Positions 9,162 through 15,955 of a stretch of DNA of 48,306 nucleotides are shown here, in pieces; within the stretch, counting starts at the first letter, position 1, and every line of letters starts with the position of its first letter. This DNA comes from Lucifugimonas sp038150225 (GTDB taxonomy: Bacteria; Chloroflexota; Dehalococcoidia; Lucifugimonadales; Lucifugimonadaceae). The notes beneath the pieces are model-generated. The model had not been told where the DNA came from and searched no databases. It saw only the letters and a list, made by a program, of their open reading frames with translations. The stretch covers positions 1 to 48,306 of the forward strand of contig JAYQWG010000017.1 in NCBI GenBank assembly GCA_038150225.1. The letters are read 5' to 3'. Position numbers and translations under genes: made by a program.

Positions 9162-10070
9162 CTAGAGCGAATCGACGCTGAGATCGAGCGAGTTCATTAG
9201 ATCAGTCAGCTCATCGAGTGTGTCGTCTCCGACAGGCGGTGTCGGTGGGCGAACGTCAGCTCTGCTGACGAATCCTCTTCGTTTCATTATTTCTTTTCTG
9301 ATTGCGAGAGACACACCAGCAGAGTTTTCGTAGCGAATTATTGGCAACCACTTGTAGAAAATCGACCTGGCACGTTCTGTTTCGCCTTCAGACATGTATC
9401 TGTGAATTGCCACGAGAACTTCTGGGTATGCAAACCCGGTCATCGTTCCAACCGCACCTCTGCGTAGCTCCTCAAAAAGGAACGCTCCACCAAGTCCCCC
9501 GAAGATCCCCATCGAACCGTTCGTTGCTTCTTTGACCCGAGTCACTTTCTGTGGAGTCGGAGGGTCTTCTAATTTCAAATACTTTGCATCAGGCAGTTCG
9601 CTGTGAAGTTTTGCAATAAACGCCGGATCCATGTGAACACCGGTTTGTTCGGGCAGGTCCTGAACAACTATCGGAACCTGCGTAACGTCCTGGGCAGCAG
9701 CGTAATAGCTGAAGGTCGATTGCGGATTTGTTTTCGCCAGTTTTGCTGGCGCGATCATGACCGCGGTTGCACCTGCCAACTGAGCCTCTTTGACACGCTC
9801 CGCAACAGCTCGACCGCTCTCAGCACTTACTCCGACAGTCACTGTAAGGTCTTCGCCAGCTGCATCTTTAACAGCTTCGATAATTGGTAAACGCTCTGAG
9901 TCGATGAGGCGATGAGCCTCACCCATCACCCCGAGGGTTACGACTCCTCTGCATTTGGCAGACCTCGCGGCGTTCACCAATGTATTCAATGAATCTGCGT
10001 CCACATCTCCGTTTTCATCGAAAGGCGTGGGCAACATGAAATGTATGCCGTTCAGAGTGTTTTCTTGCAA
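9162..10070 (-). CDS. DHDPS/NAL-family aldolase with altered active site
   Basis: A (beta/alpha)8 class I aldolase-family protein of 302 residues. The Schiff-base lysine is present (K166 in YLKLEDPP). The tyrosine that completes the catalytic triad in DapA is replaced: the window's own DapA has ILYNVPSRT, this protein has VVQDLPEQT, giving Q137. The GTTGE loop that carries the hydroxyl relay is also changed, to GVMGE (residues 47-51). So it is unlikely to be dihydrodipicolinate synthase, and a true dapA exists at 40336. An unusual C-terminus (RPPTPPVGDDTLDELTDLM) follows residue 270. Another 2-keto acid lyase or dehydratase is plausible, but no substrate can be assigned. It may form a small transcription unit with the zinc-ribbon gene downstream. 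Confidence 0.85.
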   Translation of the reverse strand: MQENTLNGIHFMLPTPFDENGDVDADSLNTLVNAARSAKCRGVVTLGVMGEAHRLIDSERLPIIEAVKDAAGEDLTVTVGVSAESGRAVAERVKEAQLAGATAVMIAPAKLAKTNPQSTFSYYAAAQDVTQVPIVVQDLPEQTGVHMDPAFIAKLHSELPDAKYLKLEDPPTPQKVTRVKEATNGSMGIFGGLGGAFLFEELRRGAVGTMTGFAYPEVLVAIHRYMSEGETERARSIFYKWLPIIRYENSAGVSLAIRKEIMKRRGFVSRADVRPPTPPVGDDTLDELTDLMNSLDLSVDSL

Positions 10071-10231
10071 CTGGGACTCCCGAAATCGGTAACTTTGATT
10101 GAGCGAATCGCGTAATAGTGATCTAGCAAATCGAGAGAATCAATAGTTTCTAGAACCGAGGTGCATGGCTCATTTCGTTTCTTCACGGATTCCTTTGCTA
10201 AAATGCCTCGCAATGTTGAATAAGCGTGACT

Positions 10232-10334
10232 CGCGAACCTGTCTCTGTACTTGTTGTTACCCAAATAACGGGTAGAGAGTTCGCGCGTCGCAATTGAACT
10301 GACCTGCCCGTAGCGGCAGGTTTTTTTGTTTTTA
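10232..10334 (+). promoter_or_regulatory. attenuator-like 5' leader of the siroheme reductase gene
   Basis: The 303-base gap between the divergent aldolase-like gene and the reductase holds a structured leader. CGCGAAC (10232-10238) pairs with GTTCGCG (10279-10285), with an inner TCTCT/AGAGA helix (10242-10246 with 10274-10278) and a TACCC/GGGTA helix (10258-10262 with 10270-10274). A terminator hairpin follows at 10302-10321. ACCTGTC (10237-10243) can instead pair with the terminator's 3' arm GGCAGGT (10315-10321), so the two folds exclude each other. A TAAAAT at 10199-10204 is a possible -10 box. No known riboswitch class was recognised, and regulation is inferred. Confidence 0.5.
10302..10334 (+). 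terminator. intrinsic terminator inside the leader
   Basis: Stem ACCTGCC (10302-10308) / GGCAGGT (10315-10321), loop CGTAGC, then a run of seven T, a G and more T. It lies 40 bases before the GTG of the reductase and upstream of its ribosome binding site, with no plus-strand gene in front of it. It can therefore only act on the leader transcript. Confidence 0.7.
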
Positions 10335-10373
10335 GGGTTGAACCATTTCATTTAAGGAAAGAGGAACGAAGCG

Positions 10374-12164
10374 GTGACGACAGGTCGTGTAGACACAAAG
10401 GATTGGGTACCTAATCCCGACAACGCTCATGTTCTCAAGATTGACGGTCCTGAAATCGCCAATTTCGAGGATCAGGTAAAACTGTTCCAGTCTGGAGAAA
10501 AAGATGAGGTGGAATTCCTCCGCTTTAGGCTCCGCCAGGGCGTTTACGGGCAACGCCAGCCAGATCGCCAAATGATCCGAGTCAAACTGCCTTTTGGTGG
10601 CGTTACAGCTGACCAGATGGACGTGCTTGGTGAGGCAGCTGAAAAATTCGCTCCTCTAAAGAAGGGTCACATCACGACACGTGAAAACGTTCAGTATCAC
10701 CACGTGCCACTTGAAGAAACCACCGACCTTCTCCGAATGATCGGTGATGCAGGGATGACTAGCCGAGAGGCTTGCGGAAACGTTGTGCGAAACGTTGTTG
10801 CACACCCTTCGGCAGGTGTATCCAAAACTGAAGTATTCGACGTAACCCCGTACGCCGCTGCGTATGCTCGTTACTTCCTTCGACATCCCACCACACAGAA
10901 CATGCCGCGTAAGTCGAAGGTTGCCTTTTCAGGCTCCGAAGAAGACGAGGCAATGGTTCTGATGCACGACGTTGGAATGCTTGCACGGATCAAAGACGGC
11001 AAGCGTGGTTTCAAGATCGTCGTTGGTGGCGGACTTTCCACGATGCCAGCGATGGCAGAGACCGTTTCAGAGTTCGTGCCGGTCGAGGACTTCATCAAGC
11101 ACTGTGAAGCTGTACTTCGAATCTTCAACCGCCAGGATGAAGAGCGAAAGAGCATCATGAAGGCTCGAATTAAGTTCACGATCAAGCGACTGGGAATTGA
11201 AAAATTCCGAGAGATGGTCGACGAAGAACTTCAGGGAGAGTGGGCGGAGAAAGACATCGACCTCGAATCGTTGATGTTCGTAGATGACGAAGAAGCCGAC
11301 GCCCCTGGTGTTCCGTCGGATGCGACCCCAGTACCAGCTGATGACGCAGCGTTCAGCGAATGGAAGCGTACGAACGTCGAAGAGCAGCGCCAGGACGGAT
11401 TCAACATGGTGTTCGTCCGAGTAGAACGCGGAGATGTGTACGCTAACCAGTGGTCACAGCTCGCCGACATTTCTCGAAAGTATGCCGGTGGTCGTGCACG
11501 ACTCGACCAGCAGCAGAACCTCGTTTACCGCTGGGTTCGAACCGAGTCGTTGTATGACATGTACCAGGCACTAGGTGCCATCGGGTTCTCGGCAGCTGGT
11601 CGAGAGACAATCCGAGACGTTGTCACCTGCCCGGGCACGGACTCCTGCAAACTCGGAATTACATCTTCGATGGGTCTGAACAAGGCACTCGGAGAAGCAC
11701 TCGACGAAATGGATACTTCAGATCCGCTCGTTGAAAAGATGCACATTAAGGCAAGTGGTTGCCCGAACTCTTGTGGGCAGCACCACATTGCAAGCATTGG
11801 TTTCCACGGTGCTGTGATGAAGGGACCTGGCGGACAGGTACCTGCATACGAACTATTCCTTGGTGGACGATCCAACGAGAAGCAGGGCACCCGTATTGGT
11901 GCTCGAGTTAAGGCTCGTATTCCTGCGAAGCTAGCTCCGGAAGCCCTCAAGCAGGTTCTCGAAACCTATAAAGAGAACCGTAATGATGGCGAAGAGTTCG
12001 CAGACTTTATCGACCGATTCGGAACCGACCACTTCGAGCAAGAATTTGGAAAGCTCAAGACTCAGGTAGGGCCTCTCGATCGCGATCACATCGAAACCTA
12101 CATGGACTGGGGTAAGACAGTGATTTACAAGATGGAGCGCGGTGAAGGTGAGTGTGCCGTTTAG
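10374..12164 (+). CDS. siroheme [4Fe-4S] nitrite/sulfite reductase
   Basis: Six-electron reductase of nitrite to ammonia or sulfite to sulfide, probably ferredoxin-dependent since no flavin/NADPH domain is present. The 596-residue protein has the two-fold NirA/CysI architecture. Anion-binding residues are visible in ITTRENVQ (R103), VRNVVAHP (R139) and RKSKVAFSG (K180, K182). The coupled siroheme/[4Fe-4S] ligands are C419-x5-C425 (TCPGTDSC) and C463-x3-C467 (SGCPNSC). An acidic linker (about 303-325) separates the two halves. Start is the GTG at 10374, with GGAAAGAGG about ten bases upstream. Nitrite versus sulfite preference cannot be settled from motifs. Expression is probably controlled by the attenuator-like leader, and a strong terminator follows the stop. 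A 7Fe ferredoxin and an Fe-S carrier lie close by. Confidence 0.9.
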   Translation: MTTGRVDTKDWVPNPDNAHVLKIDGPEIANFEDQVKLFQSGEKDEVEFLRFRLRQGVYGQRQPDRQMIRVKLPFGGVTADQMDVLGEAAEKFAPLKKGHITTRENVQYHHVPLEETTDLLRMIGDAGMTSREACGNVVRNVVAHPSAGVSKTEVFDVTPYAAAYARYFLRHPTTQNMPRKSKVAFSGSEEDEAMVLMHDVGMLARIKDGKRGFKIVVGGGLSTMPAMAETVSEFVPVEDFIKHCEAVLRIFNRQDEERKSIMKARIKFTIKRLGIEKFREMVDEELQGEWAEKDIDLESLMFVDDEEADAPGVPSDATPVPADDAAFSEWKRTNVEEQRQDGFNMVFVRVERGDVYANQWSQLADISRKYAGGRARLDQQQNLVYRWVRTESLYDMYQALGAIGFSAAGRETIRDVVTCPGTDSCKLGITSSMGLNKALGEALDEMDTSDPLVEKMHIKASGCPNSCGQHHIASIGFHGAVMKGPGGQVPAYELFLGGRSNEKQGTRIGARVKARIPAKLAPEALKQVLETYKENRNDGEEFADFIDRFGTDHFEQEFGKLKTQVGPLDRDHIETYMDWGKTVIYKMERGEGECAV

Positions 12165-12186
12165 GCAGGCTAGCTAAACCAAAATA

Positions 12187-12218
12187 CAAAAGGGCAGCGA
12201 TCTCTCGCTGCCCTTTTT
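12187..12218. terminator. bidirectional intrinsic terminator
   Basis: Perfect 10-bp stem AGGGCAGCGA (12191-12200) / TCGCTGCCCT (12205-12214), tetraloop TCTC, flanked by A-run and T-run. It separates the reductase gene from the convergent membrane-protein gene and can serve both. Confidence 0.9.
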
Positions 12219-12227
12219 GCTTAATAT

Positions 12228-12680
12228 TCACTTGTCGTCAGGATCTCCGAAGTCGAGGATCTTTCCTCGGTCCTTAGGCTTCTTTTCTTGCCGATCCTGC
12301 TTTGGCTCGATCCGACGGCCTCTCCAGTACTTTGCTGGAGGTTCTTGTCGCTCAGTGCTTCGACCCCGCCAGTTCATTTGTGGTTGGCGTCCACGATTGA
12401 ACCACAAGTAGTAGCCGAGACCGATCGAAGCAATTCCAAGGATCGCCAATGGCATTTGCATCGCCGGTAATACCGCCGCACCAACCAAAAAGACAATGCC
12501 TGCAAAAATTGCTGTCCCAGAATTCAGTGAGATTGAACGCTTGCGGATTGGATTCTTAGATTTCTCGACCGTCGGGCTAAACGGTACGAAGTCCTTTTGG
12601 CGTCCGGACTTCTTCTCCGACTCAGCAATGATCTGGTCGATTTCGCGTTCAAATTTTGGTTTGCCTGGCGTATCTGGCAT
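12228..12680 (-). CDS. small basic two-helix membrane protein, function unknown
   Basis: Not recognised as a named family. The 150-residue product has a charged N-terminus (about 1-50), two hydrophobic segments (about 55-73, SGTAIFAGIVFLVGAAVLP; and about 75-94, MPLAILGIASIGLGYYLWF) forming a hairpin, and a strongly basic C-terminal tail rich in Arg, Gln and Lys ending GKILDFGDPDDK. Both ends should face the cytoplasm. I prefer the ATG at 12680; a TTG five codons upstream (12695) is also open, and neither has a good ribosome binding site. It is divergent from the HemQ-type gene and shares the bidirectional terminator with the reductase. Confidence 0.65.
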   Translation of the reverse strand: MPDTPGKPKFEREIDQIIAESEKKSGRQKDFVPFSPTVEKSKNPIRKRSISLNSGTAIFAGIVFLVGAAVLPAMQMPLAILGIASIGLGYYLWFNRGRQPQMNWRGRSTERQEPPAKYWRGRRIEPKQDRQEKKPKDRGKILDFGDPDDK

Positions 12681-12793
12681 TGAAGAAATCTGCAAGGCTG
12701 ACGGGAATCACGTTGCTATACTCGAAATCATTCATCCTGCGACGTTTATCTTCGCATACCACCCAGTTAGTAAATAGGTAATCGCACTACATC

Positions 12794-13465
12794 ATGCCGG
12801 ACATCGAGTACGACAATTTCGTCAAGATAAATCTCTACAAGCTTAACCCGGAATTCAGGCGACTCGATTCAGACGAGCGAGAAAAAGCCAAACGAGAATT
12901 CGCTTCAGTTATTGCTGAATGTTCCAGAGAGAACGAGATCAGGACGTTCAGCACGGTTGGAACACGAGCCGACGCCGAATTGATGACAATCCAGGATTCT
13001 CCTTCGGTCGATGCCTTTCACGACACTTCGAAGAAGATCAACCAGACCCAACTGGGGAGCTTTCTTGACCAACCGTATTCGTACCTGTCCATCCGACGAA
13101 AGAGTCGATACAAGCACGGTGGTGGGGCGCCCGATCTAAAAGAGCAGTACAAATACATGGTCGTCTACCCGATGACCAAAACTCGACCGTGGTACGAGAA
13201 GTCCATCGAAGAACGCCAGCAAATGATGAACGACCACTTTCGAGTCGGTCATAAGTACCCGATGGTTAAGATCAACACTACTTACGCGTTTGGTCTGGAT
13301 GACACCGAGTTCGTGCTCGGGTTCGAAATGGATGACCCGTCGGACTTCGTATCGCTGGTAATGGATTTACGAGAAGTGCCGGCGGCCCAATATACAGCCA
13401 CCGAGATCCCAATCTTTACGACGATCAACATGCCGATTGAGGAAGCTCTCGACGCTATGGTTTAG
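12794..13465 (+). CDS. HemQ-type chlorite dismutase family heme protein
   Basis: In bacteria with the coproporphyrin-dependent route, HemQ decarboxylates iron-coproporphyrin III to heme b. The protein is 223 residues and has the two ferredoxin-like domains of the family. The C-terminal half carries VVYPMTKT with Y125 at the position of the catalytic tyrosine, RPWYEKSIEERQQMMNDH with H148, and NTTYAFGLDDTEFVLGFE, followed by DLREVPAAQYTATEIPIF. The YPM(S/T)K motif is that of HemQ rather than of true chlorite dismutase. I infer heme synthesis as its job. No other heme genes lie in the window, so the pathway context is untested. No ribosome binding site is evident before the ATG. A terminator follows the stop. 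Confidence 0.85.
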   Translation: MPDIEYDNFVKINLYKLNPEFRRLDSDEREKAKREFASVIAECSRENEIRTFSTVGTRADAELMTIQDSPSVDAFHDTSKKINQTQLGSFLDQPYSYLSIRRKSRYKHGGGAPDLKEQYKYMVVYPMTKTRPWYEKSIEERQQMMNDHFRVGHKYPMVKINTTYAFGLDDTEFVLGFEMDDPSDFVSLVMDLREVPAAQYTATEIPIFTTINMPIEEALDAMV

Positions 13466-13490
13466 TGTTGATCACCGCATGTGAAGCAAC

Positions 13491-13524
13491 TAAAAAGCCC
13501 CGATCATTTGATCGGGCTTTTGTT
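13491..13524. terminator. bidirectional intrinsic terminator
   Basis: AAAAGCCC-C-GATCA / TGATCGGGCTTTT hairpin with a single bulged C, flanked by A and T runs. It lies between the convergent hemQ-type and ferredoxin genes. Confidence 0.85.
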
Positions 13525-13543
13525 TTGATCAATTAGCAGCTAA

Positions 13544-13810
13544 CTAAGCGTTTGCGCCAGGCTCAGATGAGTCGTAGTCGTAATCGTAGTTGAGCTTGAT
13601 GAATTCCTGCTGGTCAGCAGGGACCTGGTCTTCCGGGAAGATTGCGTTTTCAGGACATACTGGTTCGCACGCAGCACAGTCGATGCATTCATCCGGGTTG
13701 ATGAACAACTGGGTGTCACCTGGCTTCGAGTAAATGCAGTCGACAGGGCAAACATCGACACATGCACCGTCCATGACGCCGACACAGTCCTTGGCGATGA
13801 TGTATGTCAT
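13544..13810 (-). CDS. fdxA: 7Fe-8S ([3Fe-4S][4Fe-4S]) ferredoxin, FdxA type
   Basis: Low-potential electron carrier of 88 residues. The cysteine pattern matches Azotobacter FdI-type proteins: C9 and C17 (spacing x7) with C52 for the 3Fe cluster, C21, C42, C45 and C48 for the 4Fe cluster, plus the extra C25. Motifs are ACVDVCPVDCIY and ECIDCAACEPVCPENAI. The C-terminal tail is acidic and Tyr/Asp-rich (KLNYDYDYDSSEPGANA). An AGGAG sequence lies ten bases before the ATG. A perfect -10 hexamer TATAAT is visible on the minus strand at 13878-13883, and a GGTTCG-T5-CGAACC hairpin sits in the leader at 13836-13852. It is a plausible donor for the siroheme reductase, though that pairing is only inferred from proximity. 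Confidence 0.93.
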   Translation of the reverse strand: MTYIIAKDCVGVMDGACVDVCPVDCIYSKPGDTQLFINPDECIDCAACEPVCPENAIFPEDQVPADQQEFIKLNYDYDYDSSEPGANA

Positions 13811-13898
13811 CCGAAAGGGCTCCTATTAGTAGATTGGTTCGTTTTTCGAACCGAGTAATTGTGATTAACCGCAGGCGATTATACGAATTAGTCAGGCG

Positions 13899-13941
13899 CA
13901 AAAAAAGGCTGGCGATTCACAGTTTTTTGAAATCGTCAGCC
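13899..13941 (-). terminator. intrinsic terminator after the Fe-S carrier gene
   Basis: On the minus strand: stem GGCTGACGATT / AATCGCCAGCC (13931-13941 with 13907-13917, one mismatch), then seven T. It ends the Fe-S carrier transcript before the ferredoxin promoter. Confidence 0.85.
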
Positions 13942-13970
13942 AATCAAGAATTTTGTATGGTCAGTGATCC

Positions 13971-14369
13971 TTAGTGACCACCGCAGCCGCAACCGCCTCC
14001 TCCGCCGCCGCCGCAGCCGCAGCCGCCACCACCTCCGCAACCGCCGCCGCCACAGCCGCAGCCCGATGCGAAGTTAGGGTTCGAAATCACGAAGCCTGAG
14101 CGTTCAAAACCTTCAACATAGTCGATGCTCGAACCTTCGAGCAGTGGTGCGCTCTCGTCATCGATGAGCGCTTTTACTGCGCCATCAATAACTTTGTCAG
14201 CTTCTGCTGGAGCTTCTTCCAGCCCAAATACATATTCGATTCCACCATGAGGTGCTGTAGTGACAGCAATTCGAAGGTACTGGCCTTCGGCATCCTGTTC
14301 CTTAAGTACCTCGATCAGCTTGCTTGTAGCTGCCTCGGTGAATTCAACAACGGCCTGTGAACTGACCAT
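13971..14369 (-). CDS. A-type Fe-S carrier (IscA/HesB family) with Cys/Gly-rich tail
   Basis: Carrier or scaffold that delivers iron-sulfur clusters. The HesB/IscA fold spans about residues 6-107: FTEAATSKLIEVLKEQ, then IEYVFGLEE, ALIDDESAPLLEGSSIDYVE and GFVISNPNFASGCGCG. The first of the three usual cysteines is missing: IscA has a Cys in the GGCSG-type loop, while here it reads TTAPHGGIEY (H41 in that neighbourhood). The last two are C104 and C106. Beyond them, instead of the short usual end, the protein runs into about 26 more residues of only Gly and Cys ending in GGH, adding C111, C117, C119, C127 and C129. That tail looks like a metal-binding module. GGAG lies seven bases before the ATG. 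A dedicated terminator follows. Confidence 0.85.
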   Translation of the reverse strand: MVSSQAVVEFTEAATSKLIEVLKEQDAEGQYLRIAVTTAPHGGIEYVFGLEEAPAEADKVIDGAVKALIDDESAPLLEGSSIDYVEGFERSGFVISNPNFASGCGCGGGGCGGGGGCGCGGGGGGGCGCGGH

Positions 14370-14632
14370 CGATTACTCCAGTTGTCCTTGTTTAAGTAGA
14401 TATTCGCGGACGTTTACCTAAGGTTACCCGCTAATCCATGCGAATGCATTGTTTACGAATAACGGGAGCTATCACCATAAAAACACGCTTTTACACTAGA
14501 AATATCGGTGATATAACGATTTCCGACGGTATCATCAGTAACTGGGCTGAAAACACGGTTTGCTTGACGGTTCCGGCGGTGATGAGGATCAGGGGTTGAT
14601 CAACTCGGATCCACGGTCTGCTGTACAAACTC

Positions 14633-14649
14633 GCTACATCAAGTGTAGC
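14633..14649. promoter_or_regulatory. candidate AsnC-type operator
   Basis: Perfect inverted repeat GCTACA-N5-TGTAGC, 37 bases before the regulator's ATG. Lrp/AsnC proteins commonly bind degenerate palindromes of about this size and autoregulate, so this is a candidate site. It lies in the 316-base divergent gap 14370-14685, where no convincing -35/-10 pair or small gene was found. Confidence 0.35.
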
Positions 14650-14685
14650 TCTGCATGTAAGTATTTGAAACTTGGATAACCAATA

Positions 14686-15126
14686 ATGGATGAACTCGAT
14701 CGACAAATAATCTCAATCCTCGAACGCAATGGTCGGGCTTCAAACGCTCGGATCGCACGTGACGTCGGGGTAAGCGAGGGAACAGTAAGACGCCGTCTTA
14801 AGAAACTGATTAGCGATCAGATCATTAACGTCGTTGCACTGCCAGACCCCCGAAAACTTGGATACAGCTCAGAGGCTCTCATTGGTGTCCAGGTCGATCC
14901 TGACAAAATCGATGATGTTGCTGCAAAAATGGCTAACCTTGAACACACCCGATGGGTGACGGTTACAACCGGTAGCTACGACGTATTCGCCTGGGCGACC
15001 CTTCCGAACCCGGAACTTTTAGGGCGGTTCCTGCGAGATGAAGTTGGCGCCATCGACGGTGTCCGACGCACTGAAACCTTCGTAAACCTTCAGGTGATGA
15101 AGCGGGAATTTGGTATCCCTGCCTAA
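14686..15126 (+). CDS. Lrp/AsnC-family transcriptional regulator
   Basis: A 146-residue DNA-binding regulator. The N-terminal winged helix-turn-helix is ELDRQIISILERNGRASNAR followed by IARDVGVSEGTVRRRLKKL (recognition helix about 29-41). The C-terminal RAM/effector domain runs from about 62 (EALIGVQVDPDKIDDVAAKM) through WVTVTTGSYDVFAWATLPN to the end. The effector is likely a small molecule such as an amino acid, but nothing in the sequence identifies it. The gene is divergent from the Fe-S carrier and upstream of bioY, from which it is isolated by a terminator. An autoregulatory palindrome may lie at 14633-14649. Confidence 0.9.
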   Translation: MDELDRQIISILERNGRASNARIARDVGVSEGTVRRRLKKLISDQIINVVALPDPRKLGYSSEALIGVQVDPDKIDDVAAKMANLEHTRWVTVTTGSYDVFAWATLPNPELLGRFLRDEVGAIDGVRRTETFVNLQVMKREFGIPA

Positions 15127-15144
15127 CTTCAGGTTGTTTGAATC

Positions 15145-15176
15145 AAGAGGCATCCAAACTTGGATGCCTCTTTTGT
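15145..15176 (+). terminator. intrinsic terminator after the AsnC-type gene
   Basis: Perfect 12-bp stem AAGAGGCATCCA (15145-15156) / TGGATGCCTCTT (15161-15172), loop AACT, then T-rich sequence. Confidence 0.9.
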
Positions 15177-15200
15177 GTATCGCCGAACATCGACTGCAAA

Positions 15201-15253
15201 TATAATCTTGTGCCGTAAGTGAAACTATTGAATCCACCGGAATTCATCCGGTG
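15201..15253 (+). promoter_or_regulatory. bioY promoter -10 and leader hairpin
   Basis: A perfect TATAAT at 15201-15206, with no good -35, lies between the upstream terminator and bioY. It is followed by a perfect hairpin CACCGGA-ATTCA-TCCGGTG (15235-15253). The hairpin buries the GTG at 15251, which argues for translation from the downstream ATG at 15278. It could also be an operator half-symmetric for a repressor. It does not resemble the E. coli BirA site. Confidence 0.45.
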
Positions 15254-15277
15254 ACCACTGAAGACCCGGAGATTCTT

Positions 15278-15910
15278 ATGCAGCAGGGCGCTGTTGTTAC
15301 CAAGCCAACTCAACCTCTTTCACTGCTAGGACCGGCAGAACCGGCTCTCATTGAGCGACTGATTCCCGGATTGAATCTCTGGCAGAAGTCAGTTGCTGTG
15401 GTCGCTGGAGTAGCGCTTGTTGCGCTGCTTGCACAGGTTCGCTTCTTCATTCCTGACAACCCTGTGCCTATCACATTGCAGGGATTCGGAATCCTGATGA
15501 TGGGTGGAGTACTTGGTTGGCGCTTGGGGCTTGCGTCTGCAGCTCTTTACTACATCGTCGGGCTTGTCGGTGTGCCTGTGTTCGCCAAGGGCGGAAACGG
15601 ATGGGAATACGTCATGGAAGGGGTAACAGGCGGTTACCTTATCGGTTTCGTTCTATCTGCTGCAGTAGTTGGTTACCTGTCCCAGCGGGGATGGAACCGA
15701 GGTCGAAGCCTCTGGCCAATGATGATCGGCTCGCTGTTGATCTACGTTCCGGCATTGATCTGGCTGACCTTTTTTGATTTTTCCTGGCCAGCAGAAGGCA
15801 GGCTACTGTCGAGCGCAGTCTACCCATTCATCCCTGGCGACACACTTAAGCTGATCGCTGCAGCAACAGCGCTTGGTGCAATGTGGAGATTGGTAGATAG
15901 CAAGCGGTAG
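15278..15910 (+). CDS. bioY: biotin transporter BioY (ECF S-component)
   Basis: Membrane biotin-binding component; BioY can work with a shared ECF module or alone. The product has about 210 residues and six predicted helices. The family signature is clear: PDNPVPITLQGFGILMMGG, GWRLGLASAALYYIVGLVGV, VTGGYLIGFVLSA and the C-terminal YPFIPGDTLKLIAA. The ATG at 15278 is chosen because GGAG stands six bases upstream. The alternative GTG at 15251, nine codons earlier, lies inside a hairpin. No ATPase or T-component genes lie nearby, so any energizing module is elsewhere. This points to biotin scavenging; no biotin synthesis genes are in view. Confidence 0.92.
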   Translation: MQQGAVVTKPTQPLSLLGPAEPALIERLIPGLNLWQKSVAVVAGVALVALLAQVRFFIPDNPVPITLQGFGILMMGGVLGWRLGLASAALYYIVGLVGVPVFAKGGNGWEYVMEGVTGGYLIGFVLSAAVVGYLSQRGWNRGRSLWPMMIGSLLIYVPALIWLTFFDFSWPAEGRLLSSAVYPFIPGDTLKLIAAATALGAMWRLVDSKR

Positions 15911-15955
15911 TCCCGCCAACTCGCGCTATCTACTTCACAATTCAGGACAAATAAC

